Assembly (NCBI RefSeq): GCF_008806385.1
Contig: NZ_VZZK01000001.1
Location: forward strand, 372,001-436,000
Source: Methylobacterium soli
GTDB taxonomy: Bacteria > Pseudomonadota > Alphaproteobacteria > Rhizobiales > Beijerinckiaceae
Length of the DNA: 64,000 nt
Direction of reading: 5' to 3'
The position numbers and the translations under genes are program-made. Numbering within the stretch: position 1 is the first letter of the stretch; every line of letters begins with the position of its first letter. Below the pieces are notes generated by a model. That model was given only the letters and a program-made list of their open reading frames with translations, was not told the DNA's origin and did not search any database. Below are positions 20,109-28,602 of the stretch, in pieces.

Positions 20109-21110
20109 TCAGGCGGCCTGCGGCTTCGGCGCGAGATCGACCGCCTGACGCAGCGCTTCCACCAGGCTTCCCTCGTCCGCGATTCCTTTGCCGGCGATGT
20201 CGAACGCCGTGCCGTGATCGACGGAGGTTCGTATCACCGGAAGGCCCACGGTGATATTCACGCCGGATTCGAGCCCCAGGACCTTGATCGGGCCGTGACC
20301 CTGATCGTGGTACATGGCGACCACCATGTCGTAGTCGCCGCGGCCGGCGAGAAAGAACAGGGTGTCGGCCGGCAGCGGGCCGCGCACGTCCCAGCCCCTG
20401 GCCTGGCAGGCCTCGACGGCCGGCGTGATCTTCTCGGCCTCCTCGCCGCGGCCGAAGAGCCCGCCTTCGCCCGCATGCGGGTTGATGGCGCAGATGCCGA
20501 TCTTCGGGTTCGCGATCCCGGCCTTCACCAGGACGTCGTGCCCGCGCGCGATGACGCGCTCGACGAGACCGGGCTCGATCTTCGCGATGGCATCGAGCAG
20601 GCCGATATGGGTGGTGACGTGGATCACCCGCAGCTTCGGCGAGACCAGCATCATCGAGACTTCCGGCGTCCCGGTGAGATGGGCGAGAAGTTCGGTGTGG
20701 CCGGGGAATCGGTGGCCGGCGGCGTGCAGCGCCTCCTTGGAGAGCGGCGCGGTGCAGATGCCCTGCGCCTGGCCCGCCTGCACGATCTCGACGGCCTTCT
20801 CGATATAGCGGTAGGCCGCCTCGCCGGCCGTCGCGGAGACCCGGCCGAAGGGCAAGTCCTCGGGCACGACCTTCAGGTCGATGCATTGCACGGACGCGGT
20901 CTCGAACGTCGCCGCGCCGGCATCGCTCAACGCCTCGACCGGGATCTCGATGCCGACGAGGCGGCCCGCCTGCCGCAGGCGCTGCGCATCCCCGACCACG
21001 AGGGGCCGGCAGAGGGCCTGGACGTCCGCGCGGGCGAGCGCCTTCATGACGATCTCGGGGCCGATTCCGGCCGGATCGCCCATCGTGATCGCGAGGGTCG
21101 GGCGGGTCAT
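20109..21110 (-). CDS. pdxA2: D-threonate 4-phosphate (or D-erythronate 4-phosphate) dehydrogenase
   Basis: A 333-residue PdxA-family protein: 'ITMGDPAGIGPEI' at the N-terminus, 'HAAGHRFPGHTELLA', the metal-binding His in 'YHDQGHGPIKV', and 'VNITVGLPVIRTSVDHGTAFDIAG'. Adjacent to a DUF1537 kinase it is predicted to be PdxA2. That enzyme oxidises and decarboxylates the 4-phosphate to dihydroxyacetone phosphate, rather than acting in vitamin B6 synthesis. The ATG overlaps the kinase stop by four bases (ATGA). Confidence 0.92.
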   Translation of the reverse strand: MTRPTLAITMGDPAGIGPEIVMKALARADVQALCRPLVVGDAQRLRQAGRLVGIEIPVEALSDAGAATFETASVQCIDLKVVPEDLPFGRVSATAGEAAYRYIEKAVEIVQAGQAQGICTAPLSKEALHAAGHRFPGHTELLAHLTGTPEVSMMLVSPKLRVIHVTTHIGLLDAIAKIEPGLVERVIARGHDVLVKAGIANPKIGICAINPHAGEGGLFGRGEEAEKITPAVEACQARGWDVRGPLPADTLFFLAGRGDYDMVVAMYHDQGHGPIKVLGLESGVNITVGLPVIRTSVDHGTAFDIAGKGIADEGSLVEALRQAVDLAPKPQAA

Positions 21111-22354
21111 GTGAAACGTCCTTCGGTTCTGACGGTGCGCAGGCGCGCGCCGATGCGCAGGAGGCTGTCCGCGTCGCCGAAGGCGCCCGCCTTCGTGGCG
21201 ACCGGGATGGAAAGGCGGCCCAGCGTCAAGCCGAGCGAGACGCCCGGCTCGATCTCGTCGAGGAGGCGGATGCCGATGACGCCGAACCGCGTGAGCAGGG
21301 CCGCGGCGGTCTCGCCGCCCGTCGCCGCGAAGGCGCCGATCCGCGCGGCCACGGGCTCGAGGACATCCGCGAGCCCCTGGACGAGGCGCGGGCCGAGCGA
21401 CATGTCCGGCGCGCCGTCCATGGCGATCTCGACCAGCACGTCGCCGCCGGCGGCGGTCACCCCGGCGATGCGCGCGGCGAGCGCCGCCTTGCCGGCCGCA
21501 TCGCCCAGCAGCGTCCCGGGCGCGACCGGGAGGTGGGTCACGCGCCCCTCCGCCGCGAGATTGCGGGCCGCCGCGCGGGAGGCCGCCGCGAGGGACCCGA
21601 CCACGATCAGGGCGCCGCACCGGCTCGGCGTGATGCGGACCGGCTCGGTGGGCGGCGCCCTGTCGATGGCCGCGAGGGCGTGGGCAAGGCCCGCGCTTCC
21701 GATGAAGAAGGTCGCGGGCGTGCCCGGCAGGCTCGCCCGGGCGATCCGGCCGAGATCATCCTCCGTCTCGGCATCGCAGATGGCCACGACGTCGCCCAGC
21801 GTGGCCACTTGCGCGAGCGCGCCCGCGAGGTCGCCGCGCACACGCGCGAGCGGAATCGTCTCGGCCCGGATTTCGGCCGAGGCAAGGACAGCCGACAGGT
21901 CGGCAGTCGCGTAGGTGTGGTCGCGATGCCAGACCTCCGCCTCCTCCAGCGGACGGCCGCCGACGCGGACGCAGCCCGCGACTGTGGTCCGGCCCGTTGC
22001 CGGGAAGGCGGGCGCGAAGATCCCGAAGGCCGTCCCGGCCCGCGCCTTCAGGGCCGCGATCGCCGCCACCGTCTCGGCGGCCGGCTGTCCCCGCAGGGTC
22101 GAATCGATCTTCTTGAAGAGCACCCGGTCCGGCTCGAGCAGCCGGCCGAGTAACGCGGCGTGGCGCCGCGCGGCCGCTTCCGCCGACAGCCCGCGGCTGT
22201 CGGCATCGTAGGACAGGACGGTCGGCCGGTCCGGCCCGACGAGGCCCGCCTCACCCCAGGTCACCGCCGCGTCGCGCCCTCGGCGCCCGAACGCGATCGC
22301 GCAATCGGCAGCCCCGGTCAGGTCATCGGCGAGGATGAGCCAGCGGCCGGCCAT
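21107..22354 (-). CDS. dtnK: DUF1537 four-carbon acid sugar kinase (D-threonate kinase type)
   Basis: A 415-residue protein with the two-domain DUF1537 layout. The N-terminal substrate domain has 'ILADDLTGAADCAIAF' and 'FKKIDSTLRGQP'. The C-terminal nucleotide domain has 'ALIVVGSLAAASRAA', 'GVSLGLTLG' and 'ATKAGAFGDADSLLRI'. Known relatives phosphorylate D-threonate, D-erythronate or L-threonate; pairing with PdxA2 favours D-threonate. The start lies one base after the permease stop and the end overlaps pdxA2, so translation is tightly coupled. Confidence 0.9.
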   Translation of the reverse strand: MAGRWLILADDLTGAADCAIAFGRRGRDAAVTWGEAGLVGPDRPTVLSYDADSRGLSAEAAARRHAALLGRLLEPDRVLFKKIDSTLRGQPAAETVAAIAALKARAGTAFGIFAPAFPATGRTTVAGCVRVGGRPLEEAEVWHRDHTYATADLSAVLASAEIRAETIPLARVRGDLAGALAQVATLGDVVAICDAETEDDLGRIARASLPGTPATFFIGSAGLAHALAAIDRAPPTEPVRITPSRCGALIVVGSLAAASRAAARNLAAEGRVTHLPVAPGTLLGDAAGKAALAARIAGVTAAGGDVLVEIAMDGAPDMSLGPRLVQGLADVLEPVAARIGAFAATGGETAAALLTRFGVIGIRLLDEIEPGVSLGLTLGRLSIPVATKAGAFGDADSLLRIGARLRTVRTEGRFT

Positions 22355-22355
22355 C

Positions 22356-23381
22356 TCAGTGGTGCCCGGCCCGCTGCGCCGGAACCGCGTCCGAGGCGGC
22401 CGCCGGCTCGACCACCCTCTCCGCCTCCTCGGCACGGCCGAAGACCCGCGCGGTCCAGGCCGTGGCGACCGGGACCAGGATCGCCGTCACCACGACGCAG
22501 GCCGCGACCAGGATCGTGGCGGGGCCGGCCGCATCCGCATAGGCCGGGTTGGCGGAGGCCACGATGGCCGGCACGGCCGCGGCATTGCCGGCCGTCGAGG
22601 CGGCGGCCACGCCGGCGACGCCCGTTCCCCCGGTCAGCCGGTCCGCGAAGAAGAGCGGGATTCCGGTAACGACGACCACCGCCACGCCCATCCCGAGGCC
22701 GAGCAGGCCCGCCTGCCAGACCTTCGACAGGTCGAGCCCTGCCCCGAGCGCGAAGGCGAAGAACGGGATCATCACGGGAATCGCGCGGCTCAGGAAATCG
22801 CGCATCTCGCGGTCGAGATTCCCGATGATCATCCCGACGAGCAGCGGCAGGATCGCGCCCACCAGAGTCTGCCAGGGGAAGGCCGAGAGCCCGGCGACCC
22901 CGAGGGTCACCATCGTCAGGAAGGGGCCGCTCTCCAGCGACATGATCGTGTAGGCGCCGACGTCGCGCGGGCGGCCGTACTGGCCCATCAGCGCCATGTA
23001 GAGGCCGCCATTGGTGTCGTTCATGCTGGCGACCACCGCCAGGGTGGAGAGGCCCGCGAACATGCCGGCCGCCACCGGCGCCTCGCCGAGCAGGCGGCCG
23101 AAGATCAGGCCCAGGACGATCGCGATCCCGACCTTCACGGCGAGGAGCGTGCCGCCCTTCTTGACGATATAGGGCGTCGCCCGGAAATCGATGCTCGCGC
23201 CCATGCAGACGTAGAAGACCGCAAGGATCGTCAACGCGCCGGAGAAGAGCGCGCCCGTGAAGGAGCCGAAGAACTTCGGGGTCCCGGGAAAGAACGTGGC
23301 GATCAGGGCGCCGGCCAGCAACGGGACCACCATCATGCCGCCGGGCACGGCTTCGATGAATCGCTTGATCGGGACCTGCAT
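22356..23381 (-). CDS. KdgT-like permease (2-keto-3-deoxygluconate permease family)
   Basis: A 341-residue membrane protein with about ten helices matching the KdgT family ('[26 protein letters not shown]', '[27 protein letters not shown]', '[21 protein letters not shown]'). It is the first gene of the operon with the four-carbon acid sugar kinase and dehydrogenase. The likely substrate is therefore a tetronate, not KDG. ATG 23381 has an AGGGAGG ribosome site; an in-frame start at 23411 overlaps a candidate operator. Confidence 0.88.
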   Translation of the reverse strand: MQVPIKRFIEAVPGGMMVVPLLAGALIATFFPGTPKFFGSFTGALFSGALTILAVFYVCMGASIDFRATPYIVKKGGTLLAVKVGIAIVLGLIFGRLLGEAPVAAGMFAGLSTLAVVASMNDTNGGLYMALMGQYGRPRDVGAYTIMSLESGPFLTMVTLGVAGLSAFPWQTLVGAILPLLVGMIIGNLDREMRDFLSRAIPVMIPFFAFALGAGLDLSKVWQAGLLGLGMGVAVVVVTGIPLFFADRLTGGTGVAGVAAASTAGNAAAVPAIVASANPAYADAAGPATILVAACVVVTAILVPVATAWTARVFGRAEEAERVVEPAAASDAVPAQRAGHH

Positions 23382-23401
23382 GGCGGCTGCCTCCCTGCGC
23401 G

Positions 23402-23523
23402 TTGTGCGCAATCTTATTACTGTGACGCGCGCACTCGCTCGATCATCGATGGAGAGAACCCGGGTCTGCCGCCTAATCTGCGCAAATAATGCATTCAGTC
23501 AACGACTTTGCGCAATCTGCGCA
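23402..23523. promoter_or_regulatory. Candidate DeoR operators: four TGCGCA motifs
   Basis: TGCGCA occurs at 23405-23410, 23479-23484, 23509-23514 and 23518-23523, the second and third followed by A-rich sequence. The 10-mer TGCGCAATCT is repeated exactly at 23405 and 23509. The cluster lies immediately upstream of the permease gene, within the 379-bp gap shared with the divergent aldo/keto reductase. It is a good candidate for binding by the DeoR protein of the operon. The rest of the gap (23524-23760) shows no gene. Confidence 0.5.
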
Positions 23524-23760
23524 GCTTGCGGCGGCCCCGAATACTGGCCGGGCCGGGAAGCGCTTCGTTGCCTGCCCCCCGCGCACGGCCCTTACCACTG
23601 GGCGGTTCGTGCCCTAGTTTGACGCCCCCGAGCAGGCGCCTCGGCTTGGGGCGGCGGGTCGTGCCGGCTGACCGCATGGGCGCGCGACGCGCCTCCTCGG
23701 ATCCGCCGCGCGGGCGCCCGCACCGGCCCCGAGGCAACGATCGGGCCTCACCAACACCGG

Positions 23761-24783
23761 ATGACACGCATGCAGTACCGCAATCTCGGCCGCTCCGGCC
23801 TCAAGGTCTCGCAGATCTGCCTCGGCACGATGATGTTCGGCGGCCAGACCGACGAGGCGACCGCGTCCCGCATCATCGGGTCGGCCGGCGCGGCGGGCGT
23901 CAACTTCATCGATACGGCGGACGTGTACAACGAGGGCCGTTCCGAGGAGATCACCGGCCGGGCCATCGCGGCGGAGCGCCGTGCCTGGGTGCTCGCCACC
24001 AAGGTCGCCAACCCGATGGGCCCGGGGCCCAACGATGCGGGCCTGTCGCGCGCCCGGATCATGCTCGCGGCGGATGAGAGCCTGCGCCGCCTCGGCACGG
24101 ACTACATCGACATCTATTACCTGCACAGGGAAGACCACGGAACGCCGCTCGCCGAGACCGTGCGGGCCATGGGCGACCTCGTCCGGCAGGGCAAGATCCG
24201 GTATTTCGGAGTGTCGAACCACCGCTCCTGGCGGGTTGCCGAGATCTGCCGCTGGTGCGACGAGCTCGGGATCGACCGGCCGGTCGTCAGCCAGCCCTAT
24301 TACAACGCCCTCAATCGCATGCCGGAGACGGAGCACCTGCCGGCCTGCGCGTATTTCGGCCTCGGGGTCGTGCCCTACTCGCCCCTGGCGCGCGGCATTC
24401 TCACGGCGAAGTACGACCCGGACGCGCCGCCGCCCGCCGATACCCGGGCCGGCCGCCAGGACACGCGCATGATGCAGACCGAGTGGCGGCCGGAATCGCT
24501 GCGCATCGCGCGCCTCCTGCGGAGCCATGCCGAGGCGCGCAAGATCACGGCCGGTCAGTTCGCGACGGCCTGGGTCCTGAACAATGCCCTCGTGACCTCC
24601 GTCATCGCCGGGCCGCGCACCGAGGCGCAATGGAGCGACTATATCGGGGCGCTGGAATACCGCTTCACCGCCGAGGATGAGGCCCTGGTCGATTCCCTCA
24701 TCGTCACCGGCCACCCCTCGACGCCCGGATACAACGATCCCGCCTACCCGATCGAAGGACGCATCGCGCGAAGCGGCCTCTGA
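23761..24783 (+). CDS. Aldo/keto reductase
   Basis: A 340-residue (beta/alpha)8 reductase with the catalytic tetrad: Asp and Tyr in 'FIDTADVYNEGRSE' (about 51 and 56), Lys in 'LATKVANP' (about 81) and His in 'YYLHRED'. The NADPH-binding end has 'ITAGQFATAWVLNN' and 'VIAGPRTEAQWSDYI'. It is close to the YdjG/Tas-type subgroup. It stands divergently from the threonate operon and might process a sugar acid precursor, but substrate specificity is not visible. Confidence 0.9.
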   Translation: MTRMQYRNLGRSGLKVSQICLGTMMFGGQTDEATASRIIGSAGAAGVNFIDTADVYNEGRSEEITGRAIAAERRAWVLATKVANPMGPGPNDAGLSRARIMLAADESLRRLGTDYIDIYYLHREDHGTPLAETVRAMGDLVRQGKIRYFGVSNHRSWRVAEICRWCDELGIDRPVVSQPYYNALNRMPETEHLPACAYFGLGVVPYSPLARGILTAKYDPDAPPPADTRAGRQDTRMMQTEWRPESLRIARLLRSHAEARKITAGQFATAWVLNNALVTSVIAGPRTEAQWSDYIGALEYRFTAEDEALVDSLIVTGHPSTPGYNDPAYPIEGRIARSGL

Positions 24784-24885
24784 TCCTATGATCCCGGTTC
24801 GCCCGAGCGCGGCGAGCCGGCATTCGACTGCGGCCGCCCCGCCGGGGCGGCGCGATCGGCAAGGCGAGCCACCGCGTCCGGCCGA

Positions 24886-25449
24886 TCAGATCGCGGCAGG
24901 CCGCGATCGAAAGCCGTCCACGCCGCGGTTCCGCGCGCGCCAGGACCGGGCGATCAGGTGATCGAGCGAGAGCGCGCCCGGCCCCTGCGCGACGATGACC
25001 AGGAGCAGGCCGAGCCAGTAGGCGTGCACCGTCCACCACGCATCCGGATAGACGAAGATCTGGATCACCATCGTCATGCCGATCAGGCCGAGCGCGGAGA
25101 AGCGGGAGGCCAGACCGAGAAACAGCAGCACCGGCAGCAGATGCTCGGCGAAGGTCGCCAGATAGGTCGAGAGGCCGGAGGGCAGGACCGGCACCTTGTA
25201 CTCCTCGGCAAACAGCGTGAAGGCGGAATCGCGGATATGCGTCGGGATGATCACCGACAGGTCGAGACCAGCGACCTCGCCGCCGATCACCGGCCCCTCG
25301 ACCTTGGTCTGCCCGGAGGCGAAGAAGGCGTGCGCCACGACGATGCGGGCGAACAATGCGACGAGTGCGTACGGAATGGCGTCGAGGAGCCGGATCACCC
25401 GGTCGGTCAACGCCGCGAGCAATCCGGCCCTCTCCGTGTGGGTCGACAT
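24886..25449 (-). CDS. bufD: DoxX family membrane protein of bufferin operon 1
   Basis: A 187-residue protein with four transmembrane segments, typical of DoxX: 'ALVALFARIVVAHAFFASGQTKV', 'LATFAEHLLPVLLFLGL', 'IGMTMVIQIFVYPDAWWTVHAYWLGLLLVIVA'. It is the last gene of the operon bufA1-bufB1-bufC1-doxX, 14 bp after bufC1. DoxX proteins are regular members of bufferin operons and are proposed to act in membrane redox or export; the exact role is not established. The charged C-terminus ('ARSWRARNRGVDGFRSR') is probably cytoplasmic. Confidence 0.88.
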   Translation of the reverse strand: MSTHTERAGLLAALTDRVIRLLDAIPYALVALFARIVVAHAFFASGQTKVEGPVIGGEVAGLDLSVIIPTHIRDSAFTLFAEEYKVPVLPSGLSTYLATFAEHLLPVLLFLGLASRFSALGLIGMTMVIQIFVYPDAWWTVHAYWLGLLLVIVAQGPGALSLDHLIARSWRARNRGVDGFRSRPAAI

Positions 25450-25463
25450 GACGAGACTCTCCT

Positions 25464-26255
25464 TCAGAGCGGCGCCGCGCCGATCCGGGCCGTCGCGGCG
25501 ACGCCCGACCGGAACAGGATGACGAGGTTGGCGGCGAGATCGAAAGCGGGGACGCGCGCGGCAGCCTCCTCGGCCGCGCGGGCGAGCGGGACGCCGGTCG
25601 CGAGCGCGCTCAGGAAGGCATGCCCGCCCGGCGGCAGAACCGAGACCGCGGCCGCGAGATGAGGCCGCACGACGAGCGCGTCCTCGGCCTGCGCGACCGC
25701 GACCGGCCGAACGGTCGCGTCGCGCGTGTTGGTCTCCCAGAGCGAGACGATCGCGTGAGGCGACGCGACGAGGTTCACGGACGGGTGCAGGCCGACCACG
25801 AGTTCGCCCCAGGCGCCCTGCGGAAACCGCCCGAAGGCCGCCGGCCCCAGCGGCTCGGCATCGGCCGCGTGATAGGCACGGCCGAGCGCGACTTCGAGGC
25901 GGGCGACGTCGGCGAGATAGGGCAGGCCGCAAGCCGGCGGGAACTCCGCCACGAAGGCCGGGAAACCCTCGCCATACGCGGACATCACGGCCGATCGCGG
26001 CGGCGATTGCAGGGCGAACAGGCTGGCCATCGCGTCGAAGAACGCGTCGCCGACGAGGCGCCGGCAGACGGGAAAGCGCGCCGCGAGGGTCGCGACCAGC
26101 CCCACCGCGACGTTGTTCCGATAGACCGAGAAGCGCCGATCGGCGCTGCCGCCGGCCGGTACGCGCAAGCCGCGCGGCGCGGCGCAATCCGGATCGAGCA
26201 GGCGGGCCGCGAAGGCACGCTCGCCGCCCGCGCCACGCTCAAGCGACGCGGGCAT
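25464..26255 (-). CDS. bufC1: DUF2063 bufferin maturation partner protein
   Basis: A 263-residue protein of the DUF2063/MbnC-like family. The N-terminal helical domain contains 'FSVYRNNVAVGLVATLAARFPVCRRLVGDAFFDAMA' and 'PPACGLPYLADVARLEVALGRAYHA', the family hallmarks. The C-terminal domain is less conserved. These proteins bind the DUF692 enzyme and recruit the precursor peptide for Cys modification. The start overlaps bufB1 by 17 nt. It is a distant paralogue of the protein at 28603-29388. Confidence 0.92.
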   Translation of the reverse strand: MPASLERGAGGERAFAARLLDPDCAAPRGLRVPAGGSADRRFSVYRNNVAVGLVATLAARFPVCRRLVGDAFFDAMASLFALQSPPRSAVMSAYGEGFPAFVAEFPPACGLPYLADVARLEVALGRAYHAADAEPLGPAAFGRFPQGAWGELVVGLHPSVNLVASPHAIVSLWETNTRDATVRPVAVAQAEDALVVRPHLAAAVSVLPPGGHAFLSALATGVPLARAAEEAAARVPAFDLAANLVILFRSGVAATARIGAAPL

Positions 26256-27147
26256 GGTCGCTCAGTCCCGCCGCCTCGCGCAGAACCGCGTCGGCCCGGC
26301 GCACATCCGCATGGAGCACGGCCCAGGCCGGCACGTCGTTGTCCCACTCGATCAGCGTCGGCACGGGGCCGCAGCGGGCGAGCGCGCGGCGGTAATACGG
26401 CCAGACCGGATCGGAAACCCTCGCCACATGCGCGTCGATCAGGAGCGGGATGCCCCCGTCCTCATCCTCGGCATAGCCCGAGAGATGAATCTCGCCGACA
26501 TGCCGCATCGGGAAGGCGTCGAGATAGGCGCCCGGATCGCGGCCATTGTTGATGCCCGAGATGTAGACGTTGCTGACGTCGAGGAGCAGGCCGCAGCCGC
26601 TGCGCGCGGCGATTTCGGCGAGAAAATCGACCTCGCTTATCGTCGAGGCCTCGAATTCCGCGTAGCTCGCCGGGTTCTCGAGCAGCATCGTGCGGCCGAG
26701 CCTGGTCTGGACCTGATCGATATGCATGACGACGCGCGCGAGCGTGTCGGCATTGTAGGGCAGCGGCAGGAGGTCGTTGAAATACTTACCCTCATGGGTC
26801 GACCACGCGAGATGCTCGGAGAACAGGCCGGGCTCGAAGCGGCGGTTCAGTTCGCGGAGCCGGTCGAGATGCGCAGCATCGAGCGGGCCCTCGCCGCCGA
26901 TCGACAGGCCGACGCCGTGGAGCGAGAGCGGGTAGGCCTCGCGGATCCGGGTCAGCCAGGCGAGCGGCGGGCCGCCCGCGCCCATGTAGTTCTCGGCGTG
27001 GATCTCGAAGAAGCCGAGATCGGGGCGCGTCTCCACGATCTCGGCATAATGCTCGGGCTTGAGCCCGGCCCCGGCGCGCGCCGGCACCCTGCCATGTCCG
27101 TTCGGGCGCGCCGGGTTCGGAATCGGCGGCATGGTGGGGGGCTGCAC
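26239..27147 (-). CDS. bufB1: DUF692 iron-dependent peptide-modifying enzyme
   Basis: A 302-residue TIM-barrel protein of DUF692, the family containing MbnB and the bufferin enzyme BufB. These multinuclear iron oxygenases convert Cys residues to oxazolone- or thiooxazole-type groups. Likely metal ligands are seen in 'FFEIHAENYMG', 'SLHGVGLSIGG', 'LLLDVSNVYIS', 'EIHLSGYAEDE' and 'LIEWDNDVP'. The start is a GTG at 27147 with a GAAGGA site, only 12 nt after the bufA1 stop, so precursor and enzyme share one mRNA. ATG 27132 is an alternative start. Confidence 0.93.
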   Translation of the reverse strand: MQPPTMPPIPNPARPNGHGRVPARAGAGLKPEHYAEIVETRPDLGFFEIHAENYMGAGGPPLAWLTRIREAYPLSLHGVGLSIGGEGPLDAAHLDRLRELNRRFEPGLFSEHLAWSTHEGKYFNDLLPLPYNADTLARVVMHIDQVQTRLGRTMLLENPASYAEFEASTISEVDFLAEIAARSGCGLLLDVSNVYISGINNGRDPGAYLDAFPMRHVGEIHLSGYAEDEDGGIPLLIDAHVARVSDPVWPYYRRALARCGPVPTLIEWDNDVPAWAVLHADVRRADAVLREAAGLSDHARVA

Positions 27148-27159
27148 CGGGCGCGTCCT

Positions 27160-27447
27160 TCAGCGGCTCGCGACGGGCGAGAGGCTGCCCTTTCCGGTCG
27201 GCGTGACGGTCGCCTCGCAGGTGCCCTTGGGGACGAGCTTCCAGGCATTGCCCTGGTAGTTCTTCTTCGAGGTCCCGGCGCAGCTCGTGCCCGCGCCGGC
27301 GGCGCAATCGTTCTGACCTTTCAGGGCGACGCCGTAGCACTTCTCGGTCGGCTTATCGTCGGCCGAGGCCGCGACCGTGAGGGCCGCGCTGAACGCCGTG
27401 GCCAGAGCGGTCGCGGCGATCAGATGGGGCGTGAGATTGTTTCGCAT
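27160..27447 (-). CDS. bufA1: Bufferin precursor peptide, DUF2282 type
   Basis: A 95-residue precursor. A signal peptide of about 30 residues ('[20 protein letters not shown]') is followed by a core with four Cys in the DUF2282 pattern: '[17 protein letters not shown]', 'TSCAGTS' and '[15 protein letters not shown]'. In characterised bufferins the central Cys are modified and the peptide chelates copper in the periplasm. I chose ATG 27447; a GTG at 27456 is also in frame, but the AGAGGA ribosome site is too close to it. It is first gene of an operon under an ECF-type promoter. Confidence 0.92.
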   Translation of the reverse strand: MRNNLTPHLIAATALATAFSAALTVAASADDKPTEKCYGVALKGQNDCAAGAGTSCAGTSKKNYQGNAWKLVPKGTCEATVTPTGKGSLSPVASR

Positions 27448-27547
27448 CGTCTTCACTTTCCTCTGGGTTGAACTGGTTTCGGTCTACCCGCCATCCGGCT
27501 GCGACGCGGCAACACGGTGATGGCGGCCCGCGCGCGGACCCGTTCCC

Positions 27548-27575
27548 CATTCGGGGAAGCGGGCCGAGCGGTTAC
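27548..27575 (-). promoter_or_regulatory. ECF sigma (SigF-like) promoter of bufferin operon 1
   Basis: On the minus strand: GTAACC (27575-27570), 16 nt, then CGAATG (27553-27548). This is the GTAACC-N16-CGAA type recognised by Caulobacter SigF and related ECF factors that control such operons. It gives a leader of about 90 nt before bufA1 and begins only 10 bp after the stop of the upstream peptidase gene. The same element precedes operon 2. Confidence 0.75.
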
Positions 27576-27584
27576 GCTGCGCCG

Positions 27585-28574
27585 TCACGCGGGTCGGCCC
27601 GCCGTGAGCGCCGCGCGGATCGATGCGAGCGGGGCGGCCTCGTCGAAGGTGACGCCGCCCGCGGCGGCCCACACCCCGAGCTCACGCCAGAGCGCGAGAA
27701 GATCGGGGGCGATCGGCCGCGCGCCCATCGTTGCGTAGAGTTCGGAGAGCACGCGCGCGCCGACCGCGCGGTCGGCCGCCGCGAGAATGCGCCGGATCGG
27801 CCAAGCGACCTCGTGGTTGCCGCCGGCGGCGAGCACGGCGCGCATCGCGTCCTGAAGCCCGAGGCGGTTCTCCGTCCGGCGCCGGATCGCGATGTCGGCG
27901 CAGAGGCAGAAGATCGCCCCGCCCCAATAGGTGCGGGCCCAGCTCCGCGTCCCGTCGAGCCCGCCATCCGGGCGCCCGGGCAGCCCCTGCGGCATGTCGC
28001 GGACCATGTCGGCCCAGATCGTCCGGGCCTGGAGTTCGCCTGCCTGCACCCGCGCGATCGGCTCGACATAGACGGCGAGCCCTTCCGACAGCCAGGCGTG
28101 GGGCTCGTCGAGGTCGGGGAGCGCGAGATGCACCATCTCGTGCACCATCTTCCAGTCGCGCTGGAGAGCGGCCTCGTCGGCATCCCGGCCGAGCAGGATG
28201 CGGATCGCGGCTCCGCGATAGCCCCAGGTGGTGGCGCCCGGCACGTCCGCGCCGGCGACCGGAACGATCAGGAGGCGTGCCGCATCGACGGGGAAGCGCC
28301 CGTAATAGGTTGAGACAGCCGTGGCGGAGCGGCGCACCCAGTCGAGGATCACGGGTTGCGACACAGCGAGCGCGCCCGGGGCGATGCCGACGCAGATGCG
28401 GCCGCGCGGGGCGGCGACCTGCGTCTGCGGCAGACGATCGAAGGCATCGTAGGGAAAGCCCTGCCCGGCGAGGAACTCGGAACGCGCGGCGATGCCGCCC
28501 CCGAGCGAACCGAGCGCCAGCGCGCCGCCGCCGAGTGCGAGAATGGCCCTTCGCGTGCGTGCGCGTCGCAGCAT
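27585..28574 (-). CDS. Tat/Sec-exported gluzincin-type metallopeptidase in bufferin operon 2
   Basis: A 329-residue protein with a zinc-peptidase signature: H145-E146-x-x-H149, then Glu164 in 'WLSEGLAVYVEP', the layout of peptidase MA-like gluzincins. The N-terminus 'RRARTRRAILALGGGALALG' is a twin-arginine-like or lipoprotein-free signal, so the enzyme should be periplasmic. It follows bufC2 by 28 bp in the same direction and takes the place where operon 1 has DoxX. Substrates could be bufferin leader or mature peptide (inference). Arg/Asp-rich spacing shows no other domain. Confidence 0.82.
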   Translation of the reverse strand: MLRRARTRRAILALGGGALALGSLGGGIAARSEFLAGQGFPYDAFDRLPQTQVAAPRGRICVGIAPGALAVSQPVILDWVRRSATAVSTYYGRFPVDAARLLIVPVAGADVPGATTWGYRGAAIRILLGRDADEAALQRDWKMVHEMVHLALPDLDEPHAWLSEGLAVYVEPIARVQAGELQARTIWADMVRDMPQGLPGRPDGGLDGTRSWARTYWGGAIFCLCADIAIRRRTENRLGLQDAMRAVLAAGGNHEVAWPIRRILAAADRAVGARVLSELYATMGARPIAPDLLALWRELGVWAAAGGVTFDEAAPLASIRAALTAGRPA

Positions 28575-28602
28575 CGGTTTCCTTCGCTCGAGGAATGCGG
28601 CG

